Shown piece by piece: positions 63,801-64,000 of a stretch of DNA of 64,000 bases (position 1 is the stretch's first letter; each line of letters starts with the position of its first letter). The notes under the pieces were generated by a model. It had not been told where the DNA came from and made no database searches. It worked only from the letters and a program-made list of their open reading frames with translations. Position numbers and translations under genes: made by a program. The DNA lies in assembly GCA_041177965.1 (NCBI GenBank), contig JBEGWF010000145.1, positions 1 through 64,000 of the forward strand, read 5' to 3'. Origin of the DNA: SXXZ01 sp041177965 (GTDB lineage Bacteria; Verrucomicrobiota; Verrucomicrobiia; Limisphaerales; UBA9464).

Positions 63801-64000
63801 CAGCCGATATCCCGGGGCCACCGTGCCCCCATGCTGGGAATAACCCGGGGCGACGGTCGGCGGATAGAGGTTCCGCGTCCTCAACTGGGCCAGGACGTTG
63901 GCCGTTCGCTGGCCCATGTAATTGGCGAGGATGTCCCGGACGCGCGGCAACCAATGTTGGTCGCGATTGAGCGGTGTGGCCGTCTTCGAATCCCCCCAAC
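60813..64000 (-). CDS. Large secreted multi-domain protein with lamin-tail domains (N-terminus beyond right edge)
   Basis: The frame is open to the right edge, so over 1060 residues are visible but the start is missing. In order toward the C-terminus: a chitobiase-like beta domain (EIRYTLDGSDPRQIGG), three lamin-tail units beginning ITEIHYHP (near 63580), ISEILAHT (near 63090) and LSEFDYQP (near 62650), a PKD-like segment after RVDAGPDQQF, a jelly-roll region (DDGVVVWLNGV), a second PKD-like part and a C-terminal beta tail. Such proteins in Verrucomicrobiota often begin with a CotH-like kinase domain, which would lie outside the window. Surface or secreted role inferred. Confidence 0.82.
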   Translation of the reverse strand, partial: WGDSKTATPLNRDQHWLPRVRDILANYMGQRTANVLAQLRTRNLYPPTVAPGYSQHGGTVAPGYRLAITAPAGEIRYTLDGSDPRQIGGAVAPGARFYSGEIVLDQSATVRARVLNAGSWSALTEASFTLIQTFDTLRITEIHYHPVADGDTDGDAFEFMELKNVGAASVDLSGVRCTDGIDFVFPTGTRLEPGRFLVLVSNAEAFARRYPGVPVAGVYGGRLSNGGERVALIHAAGAPLTEVAYGTETPWPPAADGQGFSVVPVDPNGPASSDARAWRTSARIGGSPGADDPVLSVPVIQISEILAHTDPPRIDAVELFNPGVAPVDVGGWYLSDDRSEPRKYRFPDGTRIPAGGYWVVDETRFNAASLGAKAFRLDSHGDSLWLHSADASGNLTGFSEGVTFGATANGVSLGRLTNSVGELQWWPSSAVTLGAPNARPSVGPVILSEFDYQPAPGGVEFIELQNLSGAPLALFDPLYPTNTWRLSGVDFRFPPGLSIPAGGLLVVSAADPVWFRQRHGIPESVPVLGPWAGSLQDNGERIDLQRPDAPDLETNALGQITVRVPYLTVDSVRYDSKAPWPTAAAGMGHSLERRLPADPGDDPSQWIASPGEPLPGLSADSNRPPRVDAGPDQQFPAVTRFPQIVVLEGVASDDGKPGPGLTYRWTQVGGPGPVSIVAPEQRTTQIRLPGQGTYSLRLTVSDGALSASDDVVLTAGRSGSEVTWIPKGSTWRYLDTGVDPGVSWRSPGFDDSGWKSGKGILGYGDAGQATTVGFGSNANAKHITTLFRLKFNVADPASVTALLCQVLRDDGVVVWLNGVQAARDNLPEGEVTFTTLASSAIGGVDETTYFDFRPDPALLKTGENTLAVEVHQNAGSSSDLSFDLALMGTVLPVNQAPTVEIGGDRLLSAPGTIPLEATFFDDGLPAPPGVPRFQWSLVSGPGPVVFSEAQSPGTTATFDRVGDYVIGFQVEDGSLMVRDELRVQVGGTPKGPTLAFESSAGGWLLKFNAEAGRPHSVQVCEDLARGQWTSFEEVPAISRPSTLQVPVVLSGTARFFRVVAR

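Overview
The window is GC-rich, densely coding bacterial DNA with few gaps; no stretch over 300 bases lacks a gene. The organism is Gram-negative: it has a Kdo transferase (waaA), TolC/RND efflux and other periplasmic systems. It is flagellated (flhF, fliA-type sigma factor, motA, motB). The gene style fits the PVC group and most likely Verrucomicrobiota: a pyrophosphate-type phosphofructokinase, large secreted lamin-tail proteins, a propeller-type secreted protein, a CAAX-protease-related membrane protein, and above all a metal-transport operon laid out like chlamydial ytgABCD. This is a chromosomal housekeeping and accessory segment. I saw no tRNA, rRNA, CRISPR array, transposase, integrase or phage gene.

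Layout. 1-8.6 kb: edge of a PQQ-propeller gene, ahpC-type peroxiredoxin, the coupled cofactor cluster nadC-birA-coaX, bcp, a LarA homologue, an unknown gene coupled to a Gfo/Idh/MocA oxidoreductase, and purine nucleoside phosphorylase. 8.6-14.3 kb: waaA, ppnP, the sulfate/thiosulfate-type ABC genes cysT-cysW-cysA (no binding protein), and a fumarylacetoacetase-family enzyme. 14.3-23.7 kb: class V aminotransferase with TerC, a PAS histidine kinase/NarL-type regulator pair, a PocR-AraC regulator, a radical SAM protein, a one-domain glycogen-binding protein, a universal stress protein, a secreted esterase-like hydrolase and a LacI regulator. 23.7-30.8 kb: heavy-metal efflux operon (TolC, CusB, CusA types) behind a small exported Cys/His protein. 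31-38.5 kb: PPi-phosphofructokinase with a strong terminator, threonine aldolase, a DUF155-like protein, an RsmH-family methyltransferase and a fused rhamnulose-phosphate aldolase/dehydrogenase.

38.7-44.3 kb (minus strand): sigma-54 response regulator, TPR protein, a fused pseudouridine synthase-methyltransferase and a CAAX-type protease. 44.5-49.7 kb: trmL, an exported thioredoxin and the four-gene metal ABC operon. Its first permease carries a C-terminal DtxR/MntR-like repressor domain, and a perfect palindrome lies upstream of the operon. 49.9-55.9 kb: guaA, then a leftward flagellar cluster flhF, an 83-residue membrane protein, fliA, motA, motB and a small CSCGE protein. 56-64 kb: a CPXCG protein, nifS-type cysteine desulfurase, a secreted propeller protein, trpA, and a very large lamin-tail protein that runs off the right edge.

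The strongest candidate for something unusual is the metal operon with the permease-repressor fusion and its likely operator. Next are the RNA-modification fusion and the FlhF with altered GTPase motifs.
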